NCBI GenBank assembly: GCA_023406985.1
Contig: JAEXTK010000073.1
Span: 1 to 32,768, forward strand
Direction of reading: 5' to 3'
DNA length: 32,768 nucleotides
From: Spirochaetota bacterium
GTDB lineage: Bacteria; Spirochaetota; Spirochaetia; Treponematales; Breznakiellaceae
The position numbers were made by a program, and so were the translations under genes. Within the stretch, counting starts at the first letter, position 1. Each line of letters starts with the position of its first letter. Positions 24,154 through 31,023 of this stretch are shown here, one piece after another. The notes below the pieces were generated by a model. It did no database searches. It saw only the letters and a list, made by a program, of their open reading frames with translations, and had not been told where the DNA came from.

Positions 24154-25077
24154 CTACGCCCCTTCGGCGAAGAGTCGGATGTAGTCCAGGTCGAAGCCTT
24201 CGCCCAGATCAGGTATCCAATCCGAAGCCTTATCCGCGGGATCGAAACGAAGTTCCCGAAGGAGGCGAATCGAACTCCAGATGGTATTCTGTCGCAGATC
24301 GGCGCGGAGCCTTATCCACGAATCCGCCCCGCTTTCCGTCTCTCCTGAACTGAACGACAACTCCACTATGGAAGCCGCGACGTCGATTCGCTTCTGGTCC
24401 GCATCGTCCGCATTGTGTGCGTAAAATTGACACTTCGTTCCGGAGGACCTATTCCTGAGCCGTAGCTCTATGAAAGCGATGCCGGGAACCGCGACGCCCT
24501 TTCCGACCTCAAGCTTGCCGGAGTACAGCTTCGGATCTGATCTGGGATTGGCGTTGGAATTGAACGACGCCGAAAGGTAGCCGGCCTCGTTCCATTCCAC
24601 CGGTGAAATACTCTTGACGGAATCGCACACCCAGCTCTCGGTGCTCGTATCGAATTCCCACGAATAGAGGAGCGGATGTATAGTAAATTTTGCCGACGCG
24701 ACCTCGGAGACCACCTCTCCGCCGCGAACAAGGCGCACGGACACGCGGCGGGATGCGGCGAAGCATGGCGGAGACGCTGGATCGAAAGGCTGCCAGGCAT
24801 CTTCCGGGATCGCCGTCGCCGCGGAAGTAGCGACATCCGATACGGCATACTGGACCGTCGTGGCTTCGTCCGCTTCTTCAGGAATCGAAATGGATACCTT
24901 GACGGAGCCGAGCTGCTCGCGTTCTTCGGGGAGTATCGTTAAGCGATCGGCGCTGATGAAAAGGTAGTCTGCGGACTCTGGGTCGTTCGGGTTGTTGAAG
25001 TCGAAAGAGGGGGAACAAGCGAAGAGGGCTGCAGTGAGAGAGAGGGTGATGAAGAAAGCGGAGATGCACAGCCTCAT
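24154..25077 (-). CDS. exported lipoprotein with C-terminal beta-sandwich-like region
   Basis: A 307-residue protein starting at the ATG 25077, behind GGGGG; an in-frame ATG 27 nt upstream has no advantage. A signal peptide (1-20) ends in a relaxed lipobox LFAC with Cys21, then SFDFNNPNDPESADYLF, a pattern I associate with spirochaetal lipoproteins. Residues about 45-140 look like an Ig-like/fibronectin-like beta domain. About 145-305, from YSWEFDTSTESWVC on, resembles a jelly-roll carbohydrate-binding-like fold, often opening with a W-x-F-D-x-x-x-x-x-W pattern. It is co-directional with the caspase (3-bp gap), so it may present or bind the protease's target at the envelope (inference). Confidence 0.75.
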   Translation of the reverse strand: MRLCISAFFITLSLTAALFACSPSFDFNNPNDPESADYLFISADRLTILPEEREQLGSVKVSISIPEEADEATTVQYAVSDVATSAATAIPEDAWQPFDPASPPCFAASRRVSVRLVRGGEVVSEVASAKFTIHPLLYSWEFDTSTESWVCDSVKSISPVEWNEAGYLSASFNSNANPRSDPKLYSGKLEVGKGVAVPGIAFIELRLRNRSSGTKCQFYAHNADDADQKRIDVAASIVELSFSSGETESGADSWIRLRADLRQNTIWSSIRLLRELRFDPADKASDWIPDLGEGFDLDYIRLFAEGA

Positions 25078-25107
25078 GATGCTACCCCCATTCATTGTCC
25101 ACAAAAA

Positions 25108-25136
25108 AGAATATCATGGCCCTCTATGGTCGCCAA
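25108..25136 (-). promoter_or_regulatory. candidate internal promoter for lipoprotein and caspase genes
   Basis: On the minus strand TTGGCG (25136-25131), 17 bp, then TATTCT (25113-25108), in the 81-bp gap after the kinase gene. The predicted start near 25101 gives a 24-nt leader with the lipoprotein ribosome site. It would let the effectors be made independently of the kinase. Confidence 0.45.
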
Positions 25137-25158
25137 GCGTATTTTAATCCGGCGTATT

Positions 25159-27162
25159 CTATCCAAGCGGCCAGAGGATCCGCGCAGAGGTGCCGGCGGG
25201 GCTGCTACGGATACGGAGAGCGCCGCCGTTGCGTGCCAGGATGGTCCGGGCCCAGTATAGGCCGTAACCGGTCCCGTCTCGCTTGGTCGTACTGCCCAGG
25301 GTTATTTTCCCGCAGATTCGGCAGTCCGGCTCCCTGCAATCGAAGCAGGCGGCGATGCCTTTGCCCCGGTCGTTGACTTCAATCGCCACGAACGCTCCTT
25401 CCGTTTCCAGCACGATCGCGATTTCCTGGATTGGTCCCGGAGTGCCCCGACCCTCAGACGCCCCTTCCGACGATGAGGACTCTACGGCGTTTTTAAAGAG
25501 GATTTCGAGGATCTGCCGCAGTTCTTCCCGCCGGGCGCCCACGAAGGCAGGTTCCCGGCGGATGTCCAGCGTCGCTCGAACTCCCGGCGTCGGTCCGGCG
25601 ACAAGGAGGTAAAAGCCGCGCAACAATGCGGCAGCATCGACGCGTTCGATACCCTTTCCGGATCCGCCGGCACGCACGATCTCCAACGAGGCCTCTATCG
25701 AACGGGATAGGTCGTCGATGCTCCGCAGAAGCAGATCCAAGGTGCACGCCCCCCGCTGGGAGAGGGACTCTTCCTGCAGGAGCTGCGCAACGTTCGCAGC
25801 CAAGGCGATGCGGCCGCGCAGCCCGTGGGTCAAACCCGCAGCGCTCCTCCCTATCTCCGCGAAAACACGCACCCGTTCGCGATCGGCAGCTATCCGCTCC
25901 CGCTCCCGTACGGCGTGCAGGGCGTGGAGCACGCCGCCGCGAACGGCCAGGAGAAGGGTTGAAGCAAGGGCGGGGACGGGATCGAGGTACAGCCCGATTC
26001 CGGCAAAGAGGCCGACGGAAGCGCCCCACACGAGCGCAGTGCCGCAGAGCGGGACGATCCAGGCGGACAGGCCAGGTCGCCGGACGCCCCTCGCATCCGC
26101 CGGACGCCCCTCCGCAACGATCGCCGCGGCCGCGGCGATCGTTGCCACAAGGAAGAGCGACGCGACCGTCGTCCCCGGGGGCAGTTCCTCCGGACCGGTT
26201 CCCGAGCAGACCTGGTTCACAAGCAATGGCGCAAGGGCAGCGAAGGGGAAGAGCGATGAGCTCGATACGGCGCCGGATGCGGCTCCCGGCCCCGAATCCA
26301 CGAAAAAAAAGAGCGCGTCCTTGGCCTCCTGACGAAGCGCGGCGATCGCGGACGGATCATCCGCCGCTGCAGCCAGATCCCGGGCCTGATAAGATGCGAA
26401 AGTGCCGGGCCACGAGAGAGGAAAATCCAGAAGCGCCGCACCGCAATCGTCCACAGGGATGATGGTCTCTTCGCCGACCGCGAGAGCCCGGAAGCCCAAG
26501 CGTCCGTGGCCTTCGATCCATCTCAATCCGGCGAGCGGGACACCGAGATGCGCCGCAAGGAACACGAGGGGGGCGGCCGGGACCACGCCGAGTTCGGTGC
26601 GGTAGGCGAGCGGCACGCGTCGCACGATTCCGTCGACATCCGCGAACACGTTCAAGTGCCCTGAAGGGAGGGTCTTATAGGCGCCTGACGGACCGAGATA
26701 GCCTACGGCGGCTGGAAGATTCGGCGGTGCCTCACCGCTGATCGCAATGGCGGGGGCATCCCGGAGATCGCCTACGGGGATGCAGAATCCACCGGCCACC
26801 GCGATCTGGAACGATACCAGGAGTTCCGCCTCCGCAGTCTCGGCCGCCTCGGATGCCGGAACTCCCGAACCGAGCCGCAAATCGCTGAGAAAGACCCCTC
26901 GTACGCCCGCCGCATGAAGTGCACGCAGCGTTTCGGCTCGATCCGGGCCTCCGGCGATGGAATCCACGACGACGACGATGAACGGATCGGCCGCGACACC
27001 CAGCCTCGCGACCGACCGCACACGCTGGGCCGCATCGTACGCGGCAAGCGCCGCAGTGGTGGCTCCATTCCCGATTCCCGTCGGGATGAGGAAAATCGGC
27101 AAGAACGCGAGTATTGCCACTGGGAACAGCGAAAAGATCAGGAATCGGCGCCAGGCATCCAT
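25159..27162 (-). CDS. CHASE2-domain sensor histidine kinase with Cys4 motif in the ATP lid
   Basis: A 667-residue membrane kinase. TM1 (about 7-29) is followed by an extracytoplasmic CHASE2 domain (about 35-325: DPFIVVVVDSI, VDGIVRRVPL), three TM helices (about 332-352, 366-388, 391-410), a short linker and the kinase core. The H-box is GLTHGLRG with His446. The N-box is Asn558 (LFKNAVES), G1 is NDRGKGI with Asp598, and G2 is GTGYGL. Between G1 and G2 the ATP lid carries Cys606, 609, 614 and 617 (CFDCREPDCRIC, encoded at 25312-25347), a CxxC-x4-CxxC arrangement fit to bind Zn or an Fe-S cluster. It starts 25 bp inside the upstream gene's 3' end. Open frame upstream of 27162 belongs to the DUF4384-like gene in another frame. 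The likely partner is the divergent response regulator. Confidence 0.87.
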   Translation of the reverse strand: MDAWRRFLIFSLFPVAILAFLPIFLIPTGIGNGATTAALAAYDAAQRVRSVARLGVAADPFIVVVVDSIAGGPDRAETLRALHAAGVRGVFLSDLRLGSGVPASEAAETAEAELLVSFQIAVAGGFCIPVGDLRDAPAIAISGEAPPNLPAAVGYLGPSGAYKTLPSGHLNVFADVDGIVRRVPLAYRTELGVVPAAPLVFLAAHLGVPLAGLRWIEGHGRLGFRALAVGEETIIPVDDCGAALLDFPLSWPGTFASYQARDLAAAADDPSAIAALRQEAKDALFFFVDSGPGAASGAVSSSSLFPFAALAPLLVNQVCSGTGPEELPPGTTVASLFLVATIAAAAAIVAEGRPADARGVRRPGLSAWIVPLCGTALVWGASVGLFAGIGLYLDPVPALASTLLLAVRGGVLHALHAVRERERIAADRERVRVFAEIGRSAAGLTHGLRGRIALAANVAQLLQEESLSQRGACTLDLLLRSIDDLSRSIEASLEIVRAGGSGKGIERVDAAALLRGFYLLVAGPTPGVRATLDIRREPAFVGARREELRQILEILFKNAVESSSSEGASEGRGTPGPIQEIAIVLETEGAFVAIEVNDRGKGIAACFDCREPDCRICGKITLGSTTKRDGTGYGLYWARTILARNGGALRIRSSPAGTSARILWPLG

Positions 27163-27767
27163 TCGTAGGTTCCACCCCAGAAGGTCCCTACCCGAACGTC
27201 CAACCCGCTGATCGCCTCGGCGCCACGGACGCTGCCCACAACGAGTTCGAAAGAGGCGGAGTTGGGGTCGAGGAAGACGCTGTTTTCTTGGAATATCCGG
27301 CGGACGATACGTCTGACACGCCCCGTATCCGCCTTTCCTTCGGAAATCGCAGCGTGCAACTCCACCGGAAGTTCGGTAAATATGAGCACGGAAAGGGTTC
27401 CTTCGGCGCCCGCGGGTACTCTGCCGGAGCCGAAAGGTACGCGGAGCGTCCGGCCCGCGCGGACCTTCTTCGCTTCCCGCGAAGGAACCGGCGGCCAGAG
27501 CACATTCGCCGCCCCGCCCCCTTCGGGGAACAAGATCGCGTACAGCCAGCAATCCCGGTCGGCAAGGGCCTCAAACTCCAGGGAATCCGTCTCTCCGCTC
27601 CGCTCCGGCACTCCGGGACGGAGCCATCTGACCTTCCCGTCGACGGACCTCAAACCGACGCTGATGCGAAAAGCGAAGGGGTCCGGCTCGGCCGAGAAGA
27701 TACTGACCGCGGTCATCGCGATGAAAAGGGCGAGAAAGGGAAAACGGAAGAACGCTCGACTGTTCAC
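27138..27767 (-). CDS. exported DUF4384-like protein
   Basis: A 209-residue protein with a GTG start at 27767. A signal peptide (about 1-26, FPFLALFIAMTAVSIFSA) precedes a DUF4384-like region (about 58-150). That region has LEFEALADRDCWLYAILFPE, then NVLWPPVP, then LRVPFG and a Gly-then-TLSVLIFTELP strand. DUF4384 domains often occur fused to or beside caspase-family proteases (family knowledge); here the caspase is three genes downstream in the same operon. No Shine-Dalgarno is seen; a TATAAT box lies 9 nt upstream of the GTG. It overlaps the kinase gene by 25 bp. Family assignment is by pattern only. Confidence 0.7.
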   Translation of the reverse strand: MNSRAFFRFPFLALFIAMTAVSIFSAEPDPFAFRISVGLRSVDGKVRWLRPGVPERSGETDSLEFEALADRDCWLYAILFPEGGGAANVLWPPVPSREAKKVRAGRTLRVPFGSGRVPAGAEGTLSVLIFTELPVELHAAISEGKADTGRVRRIVRRIFQENSVFLDPNSASFELVVGSVRGAEAISGLDVRVGTFWGGTYEWMPGADS

Positions 27768-27784
27768 AATGAACCCATTATACT
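27756..27784 (+). promoter_or_regulatory. promoter of the response-regulator gene
   Basis: TCGACT (27756-27761), 17 bp, then TATACT (27779-27784). The predicted start near 27791 abuts the ATG at 27793, so the message would be leaderless. The -10 overlaps the opposing -10 box. Confidence 0.45.
27777..27782 (-). promoter_or_regulatory. -10 box (TATAAT) of the DUF4384-kinase-lipoprotein-caspase operon
   Basis: A perfect TATAAT on the minus strand. The expected start, about 27770, is 3 nt before the GTG at 27767. No good -35 is seen (TGCTGC at the 17-bp position), which would suit activator-dependent expression, perhaps by the adjacent response regulator (inference). Confidence 0.42.
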
Positions 27785-27792
27785 ATAAATCT

Positions 27793-28440
27793 ATGCCGCG
27801 CAGCATCCTCGTCGTCGACGATCATGTCATGTTCCGTGAAGGGCTTAAGCTTCTTCTTGAGGGTGGGGGAAAGTACCGCGTCGTCGGGGAAGCGGGAGAC
27901 GGCATTCAGGCTATCGAGATGGTAGCGACCGTGCATCCGGATTTCGTGGTCATGGATCTGGCGATGCCCGGCCTTGACGGCATAGCAGCCATCAGCCGTA
28001 TCGCGGGGACGGATGGCGCGCCCCTCTTCGTGGCCCTCAGCTCGCATGACGAGACGCAGCTGGTCCGAGATGCACTGCACGCGGGAGCCGCGGCCTTCGT
28101 CCTCAAAGAGAACGCCTTCCGCGAACTCCTGCTCGCCTTGGAAAGGATCGGTTCGGGACACCGATACCTCAGCCCAAAACTGGAAGACCTCCTCATTCGG
28201 GGATTCCTGGACGCTGACGAGCGGGACGGTCCGTCCGAGGCGGCGGGACTCAGCTCCCGAGAACGGGAGATCGTCGCCCTGCTCTGCGCGGGCAAAGCCA
28301 CCAAGGAGATCGCCTTCGACCTGGGACTCAGCCCGAAAACGGTTGACGTGCATCGCAAGAATATCTTCGAAAAGCTGGGCGTCTCCTCCACCGTGGAACT
28401 GGTGAAATACGCGATTAAAACCGGCCTCGTGCTGGAATAA
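27793..28440 (+). CDS. NarL/FixJ-family response regulator
   Basis: A 215-residue regulator. The receiver domain (1-118) has acidic Asp9/Asp10, phospho-acceptor Asp55 (VVMDLAMPG), a Ser in ALSSHDE (83/84) and Lys105 (VLKEN). The LuxR-type helix-turn-helix is about 150-208 (LSSREREIVALLCAGKATKE ... SPKTVDVHRKNIFEKLGVSS). The start is the ATG at 27793 (MPRSILVVDD); an in-frame ATG at 27769 overlaps the promoter. No ribosome site is seen. It is divergent from the operon encoding the CHASE2 kinase and caspase, which it probably controls, with itself as a likely second target. Confidence 0.9.
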   Translation: MPRSILVVDDHVMFREGLKLLLEGGGKYRVVGEAGDGIQAIEMVATVHPDFVVMDLAMPGLDGIAAISRIAGTDGAPLFVALSSHDETQLVRDALHAGAAAFVLKENAFRELLLALERIGSGHRYLSPKLEDLLIRGFLDADERDGPSEAAGLSSREREIVALLCAGKATKEIAFDLGLSPKTVDVHRKNIFEKLGVSSTVELVKYAIKTGLVLE

Positions 28441-28555
28441 TGAGGTAGAAGTTACGACCATATCGAGAGTAATCACGGAGCCCCTCTTCAGAGCATCCCT
28501 TCGAATTTGTCGATTAGGCGGTATTATCAAGGAAATTGGGTTCCTAACCTATACC

Positions 28556-28593
28556 AAAAAGGGGCCGCCCCGAGCTTTCGCCCAAGGCGACCC
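28556..28593 (-). terminator. terminator of the second lipoprotein gene
   Basis: On the minus strand GGGTCGCC (28593-28586) pairs with GGCGGCCC (28569-28562), with one bulged T. It is followed by C and five T (28560-28556). It lies about 50 bp past the lipoprotein stop. The remaining 28441-28640 sequence between the two convergent genes holds no other feature I can support. Confidence 0.5.
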
Positions 28594-28640
28594 TAGTGAA
28601 GAAAACACCTTTTTACATGCCGGATGTTTTGTTTTATCGG

Positions 28641-29462
28641 TTATTCTTCCTCATCACTTTCATCGACAAGCTCCCACGGCACATTTTTGTCGGCGATTTT
28701 AATCGTAATCGTCTCACTATTACTTGTCATATAAGTGTCGCGCTGCACCAAATTCCATCCAGCCTTGAGAGGTAGATTGATAGCCGCATACGTCATGTTA
28801 TAGGTGCCTTCGGTATAGGTCTCCGTCCAGGCCTTTTCCGCTCTGGTGATGGTAACGTCGGCGGAAACGTAGACATAATCAATAACGGAAGAGTCCGAAT
28901 ACGTCGTCTCATCGGAAACCCTTGCGGATCTGTCCAAGTCGTACCGCGTGCTCTGGTCATTTATATCGAAGTAACCGAAGCTGGCGATACCGAACCGAGC
29001 CGCGCTGTCGGTGGGATCGATGGTCAGTTCGTACCCGGCGTCAGTCCGCCCGAAGATGCTGCCATACTCGTCTACATTCACACCGTTGAGATCGGCGACG
29101 CCGATGGTGGCGTCGGCGCTGGGTGCCTCCGTTATCTCCAACGCCAGCTTTCCGGCGGTGACCGACCAGGTGCCGACGGACTCAGAAGGGCTGCCCGCCT
29201 TCGAGACTGTAATGTATGTATTGTCTGAAATCGAGGTATCGTTCCATTCGTCCCCCAGGTCGTAGTCGGTCACGGTGACCGTCGACAGTCCGGTGGTCGG
29301 TTCGTCGATGGCCGGAAGATTGAGCCCGGTGGCGGGGCGATCATTCCCGGGTTGGTCGTCATCGTCGTCGCCGTTGGGATCGCAACCGGTAAATCCGAAC
29401 ACCAGCGCGAGGCCGAGTATCCCCAAAATGGTAATAAGGGATAAATGTCCATACCTCTTCAT
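28641..29462 (-). CDS. lipoprotein of unknown function
   Basis: A 273-residue protein starting at the ATG 29462 (MKRYGHLSLITILGILG), 6 nt behind AAGGAGG; an open frame continues 16 codons upstream without support. The signal peptide ends in the lipobox GFTGC (Cys27). An acidic linker follows (DPNGDDDDDQPGND), then a Thr/Ser/Asp-rich, beta-strand-rich body with two similar stretches (GTWSVTAGKLALEITEAP; GTYNMTYAAINLPLKAGW). The C-terminus is acidic (DESDEEE). I do not recognise the family. Codon use and base composition are lower-GC than the flanking genes (29 of 60 G+C in 28741-28800), as for the caspase module. Confidence 0.78.
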   Translation of the reverse strand: MKRYGHLSLITILGILGLALVFGFTGCDPNGDDDDDQPGNDRPATGLNLPAIDEPTTGLSTVTVTDYDLGDEWNDTSISDNTYITVSKAGSPSESVGTWSVTAGKLALEITEAPSADATIGVADLNGVNVDEYGSIFGRTDAGYELTIDPTDSAARFGIASFGYFDINDQSTRYDLDRSARVSDETTYSDSSVIDYVYVSADVTITRAEKAWTETYTEGTYNMTYAAINLPLKAGWNLVQRDTYMTSNSETITIKIADKNVPWELVDESDEEE

Positions 29463-29468
29463 CCGATA

Positions 29469-29498
29469 CCTCCTTGCCGTATAGGCACGATTCGGAGG
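29469..29498 (-). promoter_or_regulatory. hairpin that could mask the lipoprotein ribosome site
   Basis: In the mRNA, CCTCC (29498-29494) can pair with the Shine-Dalgarno GGAGG (29473-29469), with an inner GCC/GGC pair around a short loop. This would reduce translation unless opened. The stem is short (5+3 bp). Confidence 0.3.
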
Positions 29499-29524
29499 AT
29501 ACCAACCCACGCAGCGTTTGCGCG

Positions 29525-29539
29525 TAGGGAATTTCCCTA
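29525..29539. repeat. palindrome TAGGGAA-T-TTCCCTA
   Basis: A perfect 7-bp inverted repeat with one central base. It is nested inside a wider pair CGCAGC (29510-29515) / GCTGCG (29545-29550). It could be an operator or part of a folded leader of the lipoprotein mRNA. Confidence 0.5.
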
Positions 29540-29547
29540 ACCTTGCT

Positions 29548-29579
29548 GCGTTTTCCTTTAGACGCCCCCAGGAAAACGC
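29548..29579. repeat. 10-bp stem-loop
   Basis: GCGTTTTCCT (29548-29557) and AGGAAAACGC (29570-29579) are perfect complements around a 12-nt loop. The left arm shares three bases with the outer arm at 29545-29550, so the two pairings exclude each other, as in attenuator-type switches. Confidence 0.55.
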
Positions 29580-29588
29580 TCAAGAAAA

Positions 29589-29690
29589 AGAAAGGACATA
29601 TCACGATGCGAATAACCACACTTCTTGAATGGCGCCGCGCACGGAACACCGCACCCGGTCGCAGCGGCGGAAGATGAAAATGTCCTTTCT
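29589..29690. repeat. 102-bp element with perfect 11-bp terminal inverted repeats (MITE-like or structured RNA)
   Basis: AGAAAGGACAT (29589-29599) and ATGTCCTTTCT (29680-29690) are exact inverted copies. Inside is a second inverted pair, CGCCGC (29633-29638) / GCGGCG (29664-29669). No convincing ORF or long target-site duplication is seen. It sits at the boundary where base composition returns to that of the rest of the window. Confidence 0.5.
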
Positions 29691-29771
29691 AAACTAATCG
29701 CAAAATTAGTAATGTATAGCATCGTCCTGTAATGGCGACTGACTCCATGGAACCGCATCCAAGGAGGCATA

Positions 29772-30326
29772 GTGAGCGAATATCGCATTCTCGTGATCGT
29801 CGGCAGCCTGCGGAAGGATTCCATGAACGCGGCCCTCGCCGACGCGGTCGTACGCTTGGCCCCGGCCGATTTCCGGTTCCACCGGGCCGAGCTCGCCGAC
29901 CTTCCCCTCTACAACGAGGACGAGGCTGCCAAGTTGCCGTCCGCCGTGCGGCGCCTCCGGGCCGATATCCAGGCGGCCCAGGGCATCCTCTTCGTCACGC
30001 CCGAGTACAATCGATCGATCCCCGCGCTGCTCAAGAACGCGATCGACTACGTCTCGTGGCCGCCCGAGGAGAGCGTGTGGACGGGGAAGCCGGCCGGCAT
30101 CCTGGGCATCTCCCCGGGCCCCGTCGGCACCGCGGCGGCCCAGCAGCACCTGCGCAACATCCTCGCGTCCCTGGACGTGGTCGTGCTCGGCAAGCCGGAG
30201 GCCTTCGTCCAGGCCGCGGACGACCTCTTGGACGCCCGCGGCAACATCGCGGAAGGCCGCAGGGAATTCTTCCAGGCCTGGATGGACAAGTACGTCGCCT
30301 GGATCGAGCGGCACGCCACGTGGTGA
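29772..30326 (+). CDS. NADPH-dependent FMN reductase (ChrR/quinone reductase type)
   Basis: A 184-residue flavodoxin-fold reductase. GSLRKDSMN (11-19) is the FMN phosphate loop and TPEYNRSIPALLKNAIDYVS (about 76-95) is the family motif around the flavin ring. Members reduce FMN, quinones, chromate or azo dyes with NAD(P)H (family knowledge); the substrate here is unknown. It starts with GTG at 29772, with AAGGAGG at 29761-29767. It is followed after 10 bp by a DJ-1/PfpI gene, so the two form a likely redox or stress-protection pair. Confidence 0.92.
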   Translation: MSEYRILVIVGSLRKDSMNAALADAVVRLAPADFRFHRAELADLPLYNEDEAAKLPSAVRRLRADIQAAQGILFVTPEYNRSIPALLKNAIDYVSWPPEESVWTGKPAGILGISPGPVGTAAAQQHLRNILASLDVVVLGKPEAFVQAADDLLDARGNIAEGRREFFQAWMDKYVAWIERHATW

Positions 30327-30336
30327 ACGGCGCGGC

Positions 30337-30924
30337 ATGACCACCGTCAACGTCTTGCTCTTCGACGACTTCACCGCGCTGGACGCCCTCGGGCCCGCCG
30401 AGGTGCTCGGCCGGCTCGCGGATACCTACGCGATCCGCTTCGTATCGCGGGAGGGCGGGCTCGTGGCCGGTACGGCGGGCCTCCGCATCGCCACGGACCG
30501 CCTGGAGGAACCCGGCGACGCCGACCTCCTCCTCGTGCCGGGGGGCTACGGGACCCGGAAGCTGGCGGAGGACCGCGATTTCCTCCGCTACCTGAAGACT
30601 CTCGCGGAAATGAGCCGGACCGTCCTCTGCGTCTGCACCGGGTCCGCCCTCCTCGCCGCGACGGGCCTCCTCGCGGGGCGCCGCGCCACGAGCAACAAGC
30701 TGGCCTGGGAATGGGTAATCGCCCGGTCGGCCGAGGTGGACTGGGTGCGTCGGGCGCGCTGGGTCGCGGACGGCGCGTACTGGACTTCCTCCGGCGTGAC
30801 CGCGGGCATCGACATGGCCCTCGCCTTCGTCGCGGACGCGCACGGCGCGGAGGCGGCGCGGAAGGTGGCCGCGTCGCTGGAATACGTCCGGCGCGAGGAA
30901 GCGGACGACGACCCCTTCGCCTGA
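30337..30924 (+). CDS. DJ-1/PfpI family protein (isonitrile hydratase-like)
   Basis: A 195-residue class I glutamine amidotransferase-like fold. The nucleophile elbow VCTGS gives Cys100 and Thr101. Asp16 (FTALDALGP) and Cys100 keep the same spacing as Asp17 and Cys101 of Pseudomonas isonitrile hydratase (family knowledge from memory). That points to this subgroup rather than to chaperone/glyoxalase DJ-1 proteins. LLAGRRATSNK and the SSGVTAGIDMAL segment fit the same subgroup. The start has no strong ribosome site and lies 10 bp after the FMN reductase stop, so coupling is likely. Confidence 0.87.
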   Translation: MTTVNVLLFDDFTALDALGPAEVLGRLADTYAIRFVSREGGLVAGTAGLRIATDRLEEPGDADLLLVPGGYGTRKLAEDRDFLRYLKTLAEMSRTVLCVCTGSALLAATGLLAGRRATSNKLAWEWVIARSAEVDWVRRARWVADGAYWTSSGVTAGIDMALAFVADAHGAEAARKVAASLEYVRREEADDDPFA

Positions 30925-31023
30925 TTGGCCATTCGGCGCTGTTCGGATATACGTACAGCATAGGTCCTTTAGCCTATGGGTGAAGGCGTGAGATGGCCGA
31001 TGCCCCGCGCGGGAAACGCGACT

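Larger units (their letters stand above)
29463..29771. other. 309-bp intergenic region with stacked inverted repeats
   Basis: No gene is supported. From left to right it holds a hairpin over the lipoprotein ribosome site (29469-29498), a 7-1-7 palindrome (29525-29539), a 10-bp stem-loop (29548-29579) and a 102-bp element bounded by 11-bp inverted repeats (29589-29690). The FMN-reductase ribosome site ends it. A plus-strand promoter is not clear (TTAGTA-17-TGTAAT at 29706-29734 is weak). Confidence 0.7.

Noticed and set aside
27163..27552. N-terminal extension of the CHASE2 kinase by 130 residues
   Set aside because: The segment is Arg-rich, overlaps the DUF4384-like gene in another frame and precedes a normal first TM helix at the ATG 27162.
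28441..28640. N-terminal half of the chemoreceptor on the far side of the caspase module
   Set aside because: No Cache- or TM-like translation was found here in any frame, so a simple insertion splitting one gene is not shown.
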